A stretch of DNA of 64,000 nt from contig VFFE01007022.1 in assembly GCA_008921705.1 (NCBI GenBank), forward strand, positions 681,738-745,737, in the 5' to 3' direction. Below the pieces are notes generated by a model. The model saw only the letters and a program-made list of their open reading frames with translations, was not told where the DNA came from and ran no database searches. Both the position numbers and the translations under genes were made by a program. The stretch comes from Burhinus oedicnemus. Lineage: Eukaryota; Chordata; Aves; Charadriiformes; Burhinidae. The first letter of the stretch is position 1. Each line of letters starts with the position of its first letter. Below, one piece after another: positions 53,774-64,000 of the stretch.

Positions 53774-55464
53774 AGCTAACTAAGAAAGATGCCTTCCTAA
53801 ACTTGCTATTTGTGAATAGAGAAGAACCAGTGGGGGATGTGATGGTAGGTGGTTGTCTTGGCCACAGTGATCATGAAATGGTTTAGTTTAAAATTTTCAG
53901 TGTAATGAGAAAAAAGGACAGCAGGGTTGCTATGCTGGATTTCAGGAGAGCAAACTTTAAGCTATTCAAGGAGCTATTTTGCAGAGTACTGTGGGAATCT
54001 GCTTTTGAGGGCTTAGGAGTCCATGAATGCTGTCAGTCATTAAGAACCTCCTTTTAAAAGCACAGGAACAGGCAATTCCACTGTGTCATAAGTCAAGCTA
54101 GCGGGGCAGAAGATCACCCTAGCTGAACAGGTAACTCCTTGTGGAGGTCAAGAGGAAAAGGAAATTGTATGATCTCTGGAAGCAAGGTCAGGCTTTGCAG
54201 GAATATTACAGAGCTCTTGTAATATATGCAGGTAACAGACACGAAAGGCCAAAGCTCAGTTAGAGTTGAAACTGGCCAGTATTGTGACAGATAAAAAGAA
54301 AGACTTTTTAAAGTATGTTAATAGCAAGAGGAGGTCTGAAGAAAACATTGGACCGATACTTGTTGAAGATGGTCATCTGACTAATAAAGATGAAGAAAAA
54401 GTTGAGGCATTCAGTGCTTTTTTTGCCTCAGATTTTGATAATACTGACAGACTTTGGGCTGCCTGGTCCCCTGAGTTGGAGGTCCATGAATGTGGGAACA
54501 GTGACATCCCATTTGTCAACACTGAAACTGCAAGGCACCAGCTGAATCAGCTGAATGTTCACAAGTCCATGGGGCCTGAGGGGATTCCTCCCAGAGTACT
54601 GAAGGGGCTAGTGGATGTTTCAGCAGGACCCCTCTCGATCATCTACCAAAGGCTTTGGGAGTCTGGGGATGTCCCCACTGACTGGAAGCTAGCCGGTATT
54701 ACTCCAATTTACAAAAAGGATGTGAGGGAAGATGCAGGGGACTACAGACCTCTTAGTCTAACCTCAGTTCCGGGAAAAATTATGGCAATCATACAGGGTA
54801 CTCTTGAACGGCATTTAGAAAATAATGCAGTCATCAAGCACAGTCAACATAGGTTAACAAGGGGAAAGCCCTGTTTAACTAATGTGATACCCTTCTATGA
54901 TAAGGCCACCTACCTAGTGAATGAAGGGAAGGCAACGGATGTAGTTTTTCTGGATTTTAGTAAGGCCTTTGGTAGTGTCCCTCACAGAATCCTTTTGGAC
55001 AAGTTGTCCAGCTGTTGGATGAATGGGTTCCTGATACGCTGGGTGAAGAACTGGCTGAAGGGCAGAGCTCAAAGGGTTGCAGTGAATGGGGCTACCTCTG
55101 GCTGGCCGTGTTTCTCAGGGTTCAATTCTTGGGCCAGTTCTGTTCAATATATTTATCAATGATCCAGAGGCAGGAGTTGAATGCACCATTAACAAGTTTG
55201 CTGATGATATCAAACTGGGGGGTGCTGTTGACTATCTTGAGGGACAACAGGCCTTGCAGAGAGATCTAGATAGATTGGAGCATTGGGCTATAATTAATGA
55301 GATGAAATTTAACAAGCCAAAATGCTGGATTCTGCACATGGGATGGAGTAATGCTGGGCACAAGTATAAATTGAGAGAGGAATGGCTGGAGAGCAGTCCT
55401 GCAGAAAGGGATCTGGGAGTGCTGACTGGCAGCAGGCTCAACATGAGTCAGCAGTATGCCCTGA
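53774..55464 (+). pseudogene. CR1 ORF2 remnant: endonuclease end and reverse transcriptase
   Basis: Remains of CR1 ORF2, the protein that nicks DNA and reverse-transcribes the element RNA. From 53774 a frame reads DAFLNLLFVNREEPVGD and then GGCLGHSDHEMV. The SDH at about 53866-53874 is the last conserved motif of the APE-type endonuclease. A stop follows. An open frame of 298 codons (54266-55162) carries the first part of the reverse transcriptase: KSMGPEGIPPRVLKGL, then DWKLAGITPIYKK, DYRPLSLTSVPGK and LDFSKAF (54950-54970, residues 229-235), which includes one catalytic Asp. A frameshift near 55090-55108 moves the rest to another frame (55086-55493). There QGSILGPVLFNIFIND and FADD (55197-55208) supply the second catalytic block. 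The coding sequence is cut at 55464 by the LTR. Confidence 0.93.
55460..55464. repeat. target-site duplication, left copy (CCTGA)
   Basis: Five bases before the LTR start, matching the right copy CCTGG (55986-55990) at four of five positions. CR1 elements normally read CCTGG at this place, so the left copy has probably mutated. Confidence 0.8.
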
Positions 55465-55985
55465 TGTCCTGGTTTCAGTTTGGAAAGAGTTAATTTTCTT
55501 TGTAGTGATTGCTGTGACAGGAATGTTAATAATACATACTGTTTTAGTTGTTGCTAGGCGATGTATATACTTTTCAAGGACTCTTTTCAGCTTCCCATAG
55601 AAGCTGAGAAGAAGCACAGACAGAACTACGGAATGGCCAATGAAGTATTCCATACCATAAACGACATGCTCAGTATATAAATGGGCATTGGCTGGGGGGT
55701 GGGGAATCTGTGATCATTGCTTGGGAAGATGCCAGTTCAGAGGGTGGTGAGAGTGACTTGTATTATCATTATCATCATCACCTTTATTTTCATTTTCATT
55801 TCCATTTACATTTGCATTTGCATTTTCTGTTATTCTATTAAACTGTCTTTATCTCAAACCATAAGTTTTTTCCTGTCCCTTTCCCCTCCTTTTCTCCCTC
55901 TTCTCCCTACTCTTCTGGGGGCAAGGGGAATAACTGCATGAGTGGCTGCATGGTCCTAGTTGCTGGCTGGGGTTAAACCACTACA
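55465..55985 (+). mobile_element. solo LTR nested in CR1 (ERVL-like)
   Basis: A 521-bp LTR starting TGTCCTGGTTTCAG and ending GGGGTTAAACCACTACA, with TG...CA ends. It sits inside CR1 ORF2, flanked by a 5-bp target duplication with one mismatch. Visible motifs are a TATATAA box at 55674-55680, a CATTT-type simple repeat at about 55768-55826, ATTAAA at 55837-55842 as a probable poly(A) signal, and a pyrimidine-rich stretch at 55866-55914. The segment TTATTCTATTAAA is shared with the LTR at 22.6 kb, so the two families are related. There are no internal genes, so it is a solo LTR. It may have carried its own promoter, but activity cannot be judged from sequence. Confidence 0.92.
55768..55826 (+). 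repeat. (CATTTN)n simple repeat inside the LTR
   Basis: Runs of CATTTT, CATTTC, CATTTA and CATTTG units, preceded by an ATTATCATTATCATC stretch from about 55760. It lies between the TATA box and the poly(A)-like signal. Confidence 0.85.
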
Positions 55986-55990
55986 CCTGG
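55986..55990. repeat. target-site duplication, right copy (CCTGG)
   Basis: Five bases directly after the LTR terminus ACTACA. CR1 coding sequence resumes from here. Confidence 0.8.
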
Positions 55991-56540
55991 CACCCAAGAG
56001 GGCAAACTGCATCCTGGGGTGCATAAAACACAGCATGACCAGCCGATCAAAAGGGGTAATTATCCTGCTGTATTCAGCATTGGTGGAGCCTCACATTGAA
56101 TACTGTGTGAAGTTCTGGGCCCCCAATTTAAGAAGGATGTGAAGGTCCTTGAACACTTCCAGAGGAGGGCAACAAAGCTGGTGAAAGGGCTGGAAGGAGA
56201 GTGTCCTGTAAGAAGTGGCTAAGGACTTTGGGCTTGTCTAGAGTGAAGAAAAGGAGATTGAGGGGTGACCTCATTGCTATCTACAGCTTACTGAGAAGGG
56301 GATGTGGAGAGGGAGGTGCTGAGCTCTTCTCCCTGGGATCCAGTGACAGGACATGTGGGAATGGTTCAAAGCAGTACCAGGAAAGGTTTAGACTGGACGT
56401 TAGAAGCATTTCTTTACCAAGAGAGTGGTCAAATACTGGAATAGCTTCCTAGAGAAGTGTTGATGCCCCAAGCCAGTCAGTGTTTAAGAGTCATTTGGAC
56501 AATGCCCTTAGTAACATGCTTTAACCTTTGGTCAGCCCTG
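55986..56540 (+). pseudogene. CR1 ORF2 remnant, C-terminal part after the LTR
   Basis: Continuation of the CR1 ORF2 fossil on the right side of the LTR. The frame open until 56142 shows KRANCILGCIKHSM, then [15 protein letters not shown] and VKFWAPN, all typical of the CR1 region downstream of the reverse transcriptase. A frameshift follows near 56130-56145. Later pieces read [14 protein letters not shown] codons around 56165-56190, and then VKKRRLRGDLIAIYSLLRRG and RFRLDV in the frame open at 56201-56452. The final [13 protein letters not shown] motif is decayed. It has several frame breaks and cannot encode a working protein. Confidence 0.9.
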
Positions 56541-56625
56541 AATTGGTCAGGCAGTTGGACTAGATGATTGTTGTATGTCCCTTCCAACTGAAATAGTCTA
56601 GTCTATTCTAGTCTATCCTAAATTA

Positions 56626-57106
56626 CTTTGAGATTTTGCTCCTAAGAATATGAAAATTGCAGTATTTCAGACCATTTTCCAGCAGTCATTAGGCTGGTTT
56701 TCATAAGGAAGTTGTGCTAAAGAGCAGTTAGCTTTGTGAATCAGTAGTAATTCCACTGGAGCCAATGATTTTACCTTGGTTCTATTCATTTCTAAAGAAG
56801 GAGAAATAGATCAGTCTTAAATACTGACTATAGAAGTCATTTTAACAAACATGTAAGACATTCTCACAAGCAGATTTAAGTTAGACACAGCACCTGCTGT
56901 AAACAATGAAAATGGCAATGCTGAATCCAGTTTCTGCATTACAACTGCTGGTTCTGCAATACCAATAGTCTCATCCTGTTTTCTATCCCTTTAGCAAGAA
57001 ACAAATTATCCAGGAGAAGTCACAGGAAGCCTCAGAAAAGATGACAGGAGTTAGAGATGGACTCCTGGTACAGGTGGCATGCTACTGTCCCTTCCCAACA
57101 TAAAAG
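56626..57106. other. unique sequence
   Basis: Nothing recognised between the end of the CR1 copy and the open frame at 57107. Confidence 0.6.
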
Positions 57107-57493
57107 TTGTCCTGTGTCTTCAGTAATTCCCATCATCATAAGAGAAATTGTATGTTATTTGGACCATACCAAGTCTTTTTCCACAGAGGAATCTATGGCA
57201 TCTGTTGCCAGTGGCTGGTTTTTGGCAGCTTAATGGATTCACACATAGTTATAGATTTAGCGCAATGTTCAGGAATCTCTCATTTAGCTATAATACCTAT
57301 TATGATTAATTGCTTACCGGAAATTTTGCACATTAATCAAGAATGTCTAATTGTTAGAAATGAGGATAGAGCTGCAAATCAAGGTGATTTTATTTCCTTG
57401 GCCACAGGCTGTGCTGATGTCATAAACTCAAGCGACAGAAAAAATGTAGCAGATCCAGTCCCTGGTTCTGATTCAGCTCTTATTTGCAGTTAG
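57107..57493 (+). other. 128-codon open frame of unknown nature, possibly chance
   Basis: An ATG-initiated frame of 128 codons in AT-rich DNA, the longest single open frame here outside CR1 and the GC-rich blocks. The translation contains HHHKRN near the start and a hydrophobic middle, with no domain or signal peptide that I recognise. Frames of this size are expected by chance in 64 kb. The DNA also carries many TAAT/ATTA words (CATTAATC, GATTAATTGC), as seen in some conserved non-coding elements. I cannot choose between chance frame, non-coding element and small gene. Confidence 0.25.
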
Positions 57494-60400
57494 AGTTATA
57501 TACACATGTGACAATGCGGTGTTCTGCAGAAATATCTAAGACTGCTTGATCAGAGAGCACCGTCTTAAGGTTGGGAATTAATATAATCAGTAAACTTTGC
57601 CAGTATTCCTGACAGGCTATATAAATGTCACTACGATTATACAGGCATCAGTTTGCTGACTCTAATAGAAGACATCTTCTTACTTGATGCATCTCCAGAT
57701 GAATTAAAGTTGGGTCTCCAGACCTTTAATGTGGAATTCATCTTGCAGATTGAGGCGTCTACATTTAGGTAGTTACATATAGGTGTCTGCATGTAAATTG
57801 TGTACTTAAACTTGTATGACAGCCAATAGGACTCTAGCTAACCTAGAACATACACTAGCTGACCCTCAACAATTCAAGAAATATTATAGCTCATACTCTT
57901 TCAAATATCTTCTTAATAGATTCCTCAGTTCCTTTGCAATTTCAGTTCATATTCCAAATATTTTCCTAAGGCTTTTCTCAGGCCATGAACCTGGGTACAG
58001 TGTATATACTAAGGAAATGAAGGAACATATATAGAGGCTGTGATTTGTTAATGATTAGTAGTTCTCTTTCAGGCTTGCTTTCTCATTTCTTACTCTTTCA
58101 AACAATTTTTTGACAGCATGCTAGTCTAAATCATAAAAATTTTAAACAACTAGAAAAATAACTAAAACCACAACCATTTGGGAGTACATCTTATTTTTCA
58201 TATATATTATCCATAGTATTTTATCAGAGGTTGAATTTGTTCTTAAGTAATGGAAAAGCTTTGCAGTACCATTGAGAATGATTAGGAGCAGCAGGTTAGG
58301 AAGCAGCTAGAGCTTTCACAGAAACTGCTATAGTATCCGCTTTTACTTAATTAAATATAAAGTGAAATGTGTTTGACTGGAGCATATATGCTTTGACTAT
58401 AGTGCTTGAACCACATCGCAAAGGCAGAATTGAAACCATACATTAATGGAATCCGGATATTGATGACAGGAAGGATATTCTCATAAACAAAGCATTGGAA
58501 GCCATATCTCCCTCCTCCTTCTGCTTGTTTCCATCTGCTGGCCAAGTACATCCTATGGCTCAGTTTGTATTAGTTACTGGAAATAAGCCTAAGACTATAG
58601 TGGACCACAAGAAAGGTAACTGCTTAAGCACAGCAGCAGCAGCTGCTGTTGTGAAATTATTAGCACAAACGTGAATTTGAACAAAATGGGTCTCCTGTAC
58701 GTGAGTGTAACTCTCTGTTGTCAAGGTAAGAAACTTCTTAGTGCCAATAGACATATTTTTCTGCTGTGCCGTTTAGTTACTGGCAACAAGCACAGAAGAA
58801 AACATTCAGTGTCAAGCAGTTAATCTGTCTTCATATAGATGGAGGAATAGCTGTATAATGTATATTTGATTGGTTCAAGACAAGTCTCATCTGAAACTAA
58901 GAAAATGGTTGCTGCAAGATGAACTCTGAGAAAAAGTTGTAGTTCTGACAATGCAAACAGATGCTATGCTTACCTCCTCAAAATATACACAAATGAAACT
59001 GGCATCTATTTTGCCGCAACTCTGTCATTACAAGCAATGGAATTATTTTGCATCAAACCTCTTACTTGTTAAAAAAGACTAAAGAGGCCTGTTAGTAAAT
59101 ACATTAAACGTTATATAAGATAAGACTCTACACCATTTTAGAAAACTTCCATGAAAGATTTTTCATCTCTGCGGCCCATAACTCTTCAATGACTCTCCTG
59201 TAAAATTGACAGGGCTTTAGACTCTTGTGGAAGAAGACTTTTGTAGAGCTTTACCATAAAGTAATAATGTTCACATTTACTCAGAGGCAATCAATGAAAT
59301 TTCCCCATGATAATTAAAGAAGTCTTATCTTCAATTTGTTGGTGGGTAGGTGCTGACCTTGGTGATACATAATGTTTGGGCAGCGATGTGAGTTAGTGTG
59401 CATCTCTTAGCTTGCTTATAGAACCTGTTAATAATAAGTCTACTATGATTGAATGGTGGGACTGAGTGGACTGTAGGGAAAAAAGAATGTTCTACAGCTT
59501 AAGCGCTGGGATGTTGCCCTGGAGAACTGGTCCTGCTTCTACCACAGATTTTGTTTTTGTATAAACAAGTACTGCAAAATCTGAGTGTTAGTCAGACTTT
59601 CCACTCATGAATGATATGCTTGGATTCCTCAGTCTCTGGGTACCCAACTTAGCACTTGGCATTTCTATCTGCAGCTAAAGTCAAAGAGCAATATATGGCT
59701 GACTATTCTAAAAAACAGGTGTGAGTCAGATTCAGTTGTTCCAGCTCAGTAGACATATTTGACCTTCACAGCTGGTGTATTTTATTTATTAATCTCTCGG
59801 GAATGGGATGCCATAAAAAACAAAAGTTGAATACAAACACTTCTCCAAAAAGATGATCAGTAGGTAGTAGTTATTTCTAAAGAGTGACTTTAAATATTAT
59901 CCTAGTTAAAGGATATATTTATAAAAATGTTTTGACTAATGCTTAAGCAGTGTGTCTTTGTGAATAGATTAACAAAATTTACCTGTGGGACATTTTTATT
60001 TGATTCTGCTTTTGTTTTAATGCAAGTGTATTCTGCTTTTCTCCTGGCAATTCTACATTTTCTCAAGCCAATTCTTAACAGAATTAAATTTTTTGTGGAT
60101 GTGAAAACCCAGCTAGGTCCAGTGAGAATACTTGAGGGAAAAAAAAAGATAGATTAAGTCTTCTGTGTTTAATGAGCAAAGATTTTTGTGGAAAAGACTG
60201 ACATACTAGTCAGATATAGCAGGATGGGGGCATGTTTTAGGTAACTCTTTAGAGAGAAAAGAAAACGTAATTTTGCCAAGAAATGCAGTATATCAAGAGA
60301 AATAACATTGACAATGAGCTGGATTTGGCTAGAACTTTTCCAGATTCCTCCTTGTCATGTCCATTTTGCCTGCTTTTATATGCTGCTTGTTCTGCATTCA

Positions 60401-63400
60401 GTAAGCTGAAGAAATTCCTAAAGGTAGAATTTTTATTCTCCTCTGTGAAAATAAGTGAAAGTAAGCAGTTATATTGACTGACAGTCTCAACAGTTGGCCA
60501 GATAGCTGGAAATACTGCCCAGAAATAGCTGTTGCATTAAGACAAAAAAGTCATTATATACGCATCTTTCTTTCTAGGAACAAATATAACCACTCAGTGC
60601 TACCATGTCAGGCAAAAACTACATGAAATAACTCAAGCATTTCCTTCACTTCAAATAGCTAAGATTCCTGCCTGGGTACTTTACATAGAAGGGATAAAGG
60701 ATCTGTCATCTGTGTTCGCCTGCCCCCACCACTTCAACCACCCAGCCCAAAAAAAAAAAAAATAAAAAAAATCGGATACTGAAAACCCAGTGCAACTCAG
60801 CAGTAGCAAGACAGTGGGCAAACAGCAAATTTGTGGAGTTTGCTTGCATGGGGGAACCTAAATCTACTTAGTTTGCAGAGTTGAACAGTAGATACTCCTC
60901 TGATGTCTTCAGTTCATCCTCAAAGTACAAACAAGATTTCAGCCTGTTTGTAAACATGAATGCAGAAGATCCAGCTGTGGGAGGAAATGACTAATAAGGA
61001 ATGCATGACAACTTAACTTACTGTTGACTTGTTGAGTGACCAGTTCAAATAGCCAGAGGATGTGTTAACTAAACCAACAACCAGATTCCAGTGGGTGGAG
61101 GTTATGATAACATTTGTCTTTCCAATCCCATGCCGGTTGACACAGACAACAGGGCAGATTTCTGCAGTTTCTGAAGACTCTGACACATGGAGCAGCCTCG
61201 AAGTTTGCATAGCTTGTTTTATCTTTGGATTATAAGAAGATACAGAGTAAAAGCAAGGGAGACAAAGTGACCTAAATAAGTCAATAGCAAATAACTCTAA
61301 AACCATGCTGCTTCTACATATTTCATTTTGATTTAGAATAGGTTGTGCATTTTGGCACTTCCCTAACAGGTTAGAAAGACAAGGCTTTATTCATACTGAG
61401 TCACTAAGTCAAGATATTCTGGACAACTTGGTGGAAAGTATTAAAAGGACCTTTCCAAAAAGACCAGTTCTTTCTTACTGGAATACTGTAGAGGGACCAA
61501 ATTTGCAGGCTCAGAGAGGATTCTGGCTCTAGGGACTTGTGCTGTGCTCTAACACAATCATACTTGTTATGGATATTTTTTTATGGCAGAAGCCACAGGA
61601 ATCACTTTAGACTCCTATTCGTGTCACCTCTCTTTTTTTAGAGGATTAATGAAAAAAAATGGCCTGCCATCATGACATGCCAGCGTGTTATTGATATATA
61701 TCCATTGTTTCAGCCCCTCGCAAAAAAATGACCTTTGCATCCTTTTACTGTAATGGCAAACAAGGTACATAGCCCTCAGTTTGGTAGTGTCAGAATGTTT
61801 CATGTGAATTACTTTTGTCCACAGAAAGCTTCTATGAAATTTGGAGATATTGCTTCATATTTTTTGTGAAAACTGACACAAAGAGTATTGTGAGATAATT
61901 GCCTTTGGTTAAGTAGAAAGTCTAAATTAGAAATTGGGTTCAGGTCACCCAAGTGCCAGAATGCAGGGAAATCGTCCTTCTTATTGTGTTATCCTTTGTC
62001 AGTTTTGTTATTTGCTGAATGCACAGGTTGTTTGTGATCATGAAATTAAGGGCAAGTGCTTTTAAATTCCTTCTGAAGCAGGTTAATTTCTTTCTGTCTT
62101 CAATCACATAACTTTGAAACATAGCCTTTCACTTTTAAAATTATAAGGAAGATGCTTTTGGATGGGACATAGATCTCAATTTTCTTGCTTATTCTGGTTA
62201 TTGCTTTTCCTTTAAAAAAAGCATTTGGAATACAGAACAGTTATATGGATGCCTGGCATTCTAGCACATCCCTGACTCTGAAGTTTGATTTCAATATGGG
62301 ACCTTCAGTTGTGTTAGCAAGAGTTTGAGTCACTTCAGAGGAGAAAAAGTATAGCTGCTCTTCTACTTGGATTTCTGTTTCATTACCCCAGATACACGCC
62401 AGTTCATACAGCAATCAAACATACAATATTCTTTCAGGCACTCAAAACTCCATAGTTCTGCCTCACTAAAATACATGATTGTTTGAAAATCATAAGATGT
62501 AATAAAATGCCTTCTGGGATTTTGTGTCTTCTGCTCCTTGAGTCTTCTGACTTTAAGTTTTTCTGTGAAGGTATAAATGCTGAAATAAACTTGATTCTTA
62601 GAAAAAAACCAAGGTTTTCATCTATTCCTTTGACTCTCCTACCTGGCTCCATGCCTGAGGAAGTGGCAACCAATAATGTAAAACTAACAATAAACTTGTG
62701 ATTTGGACATAATCTGGCAGTTCCCTAGTAGAAGCTTAATTTTTAATACAACTTTGAAGCTATATTTGCATATGTAAATAAAAACTACACAGAACAGGTA
62801 GAGATGATCAAATCCTTGTTTGTTCTTTATTCTGTAGTTAATAACATCAACTAAAAAGTGTCAGTGGATTTAATGCTGAGATATTGGTACTTTTAAAAAG
62901 GAATATTATCTTAGTGTTTTCCAACACAAATCATCACAGCAGCATTTGCTGGCCTGTTATCCATTGATGAAAGTTACATTTTTTTTCTTTTGGTAGGTTT
63001 CGTGTAAGCTTACACATAGCTCATAAAAATTGTGTGTCTTTTTGTTAAAAATTCTTTGTGTATCAGAGCTGCCCCTGTCTGCAAAGTTCATTGTTGTTAG
63101 TTGATTGGTGAGCTAACGACAGTCCATGTTTTTTTAGAACTAGAGTCTAGACCATGTACAATTAAGTTTAATCCCTCCCTTTTCAATGCTTTTTCTCTTT
63201 AGTGTTGTATCTTGCTTCTGAACTAAAGTAGACAGACAAACCCTGGAAACTTGTTTGACAATTATTTATTTTTTCTACTTCATTGTGTAGTTTAAAATTG
63301 TCATTTTTTTAAAGCTTTTAGATATAAGTTTATGTGTGTTTCTCTTAGCTGGCTACATGCCTAGAAGTGAGTACCCAGGATGCAGTGTTTTTAACTGCCT

Positions 63401-64000
63401 CAGCAAAAAATACCTTTCCGTACAAACTTTAAAATAGTATAATTTCCTTAAAAAAATGTCAAAAATAAACACAGTTATAGTCCATAATCACTTCAGCGAT
63501 TTTCTGCTATTGTACACCTGATCTGTTCCGGGGCCCTCCAAAAGGAATCAGCTTCCTCTTCCACTGTCCTTATGCACAACCACAGGGAGAAAATGATAAG
63601 TAATACTCCAAGGTGACTATTAATTACCTCACTTCCAAAGGGAAAAAAGACAAAGGCTTGGGCCTATCCCATAAATTGTCATTGTCTGTTGCAACTCCTT
63701 TCATCTTTTCTTTCTGTTATGTTGGTTTTTCTTAAGTGGATTAATACTGGTTCCTACGTGGGCCTCACAGGAAAACTCCCTTTCAACTTCCAGCTAAGAA
63801 AACTATTCATCAATACAGTGAACACAGGAAAGAAGAAATTTAAGCTAGAATCTGACCTACAGAAGTTACATAAGGCATGAATGTCTTAGACAATGTAAGG
63901 AGCAGTTTGCAAATAGAGCAAAGCCTCTAACTGTAGGACTCTGCTGTATTTATTAAGAATCCACATAAGTCATGGTGGTTTTATTAATGACTGTAATTGT
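57494..64000. other. unique AT-rich sequence to the window end
   Basis: No gene, RNA gene or recognised transposon. It holds a near-palindrome at 58629-58653 centred on CAGCTG and flanked by CAG/CTG units, and an A-rich run at 60749-60771. All open frames are under 100 codons and have no recognisable content. Confidence 0.55.

Larger units (their letters stand above)
53735..56625 (+). mobile_element. CR1 LINE, 5'-truncated, split by a solo LTR
   Basis: The longest CR1 copy in the window, about 2.37 kb of CR1 sequence once the LTR at 55465-55985 is set aside. It begins inside the endonuclease domain, runs through the reverse transcriptase and C-terminal region, and ends in CCCTTCCAACTG followed by a tail of TCTAGTCTAT-like units to about 56625. 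That tail differs from the ATTCTGTG and ATTCTATG tails of the copies at 1-310 and 31.8 kb, which suggests another CR1 subfamily. It is damaged by stops and frameshifts. The insertion of the LTR into it gives a relative age: the CR1 came first. Confidence 0.95.

Noticed and set aside
60749..60771. A-rich run that could be the poly(A) tail of a processed pseudogene
   Set aside because: No mRNA-like or protein-like sequence precedes it on the plus strand and no target duplication is visible.
1..64000. CRISPR arrays, operons, phage or bacterial mobile elements
   Set aside because: The window is vertebrate nuclear DNA by its repeats; no regularly spaced repeats and no bacterial-type gene clusters are seen.

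Overview
The window looks like non-coding nuclear DNA from a bird, most likely a neoavian. Three things point that way. It is AT-rich with long gene-free stretches. Its dominant interspersed repeat is the CR1 non-LTR retrotransposon, recognised by 3' ends with runs like CCCTTCCAACC followed by short ATTCTRTG-type tails. It also carries solo LTRs that begin TGTCCTGGTTT, a start I associate with endogenous retrovirus LTRs of many non-galliform birds. I found no cellular protein-coding gene, no convincing spliced exon, no tRNA or rRNA and no CRISPR. Almost all open frames are short chance frames. The only ones I can assign are fossils of CR1 ORF1 and ORF2.

Layout. 1-310: 3' end of a plus-strand CR1, abutting a minus-strand CR1 fossil (about 340-1000) that keeps the esterase-like part of ORF1 and the very start of ORF2. 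1000-5035: unique DNA with one MIR-like SINE fossil near 1950-2035. 5036-5710: an old, decayed plus-strand CR1. 5711-22571: unique AT-rich DNA with an AAC microsatellite (12.25 kb), a GC-richer block (17.9-18.5 kb) and a few possible ancient palindromic-repeat remnants. 22572-23233: a solo LTR with perfect 5-bp target duplications. 23234-31329: featureless. 31330-31851: a young-looking CR1 3' end with an open ORF2 C-terminus. 31852-40356: featureless apart from weak candidate regulatory stretches. 40357-41280: two copies of a roughly 0.3-kb sequence, separated by a 116-bp TTTTA microsatellite and a 20-N assembly gap. 41281-53734: mostly featureless, with a possible LTR edge at 42.7 kb and a GC-rich block at 47.85-48.8 kb. 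53735-56625: the longest CR1 copy, holding the end of the endonuclease, the reverse transcriptase and the C-terminal part of ORF2, split by a second solo LTR at 55465-55985. 56626-64000: unique DNA.

How it works together: there is no operon or pathway here. The history is one of sequential retrotransposon insertion into an intergenic region or very large intron. CR1 copies of at least three 3'-tail types are present, one is nested against another, and one is later split by an LTR. I did not find evidence for a new biological system. The items most worth checking are the duplication around the assembly gap, the nested LTR in CR1, and a few unexplained GC-rich or possibly conserved blocks.
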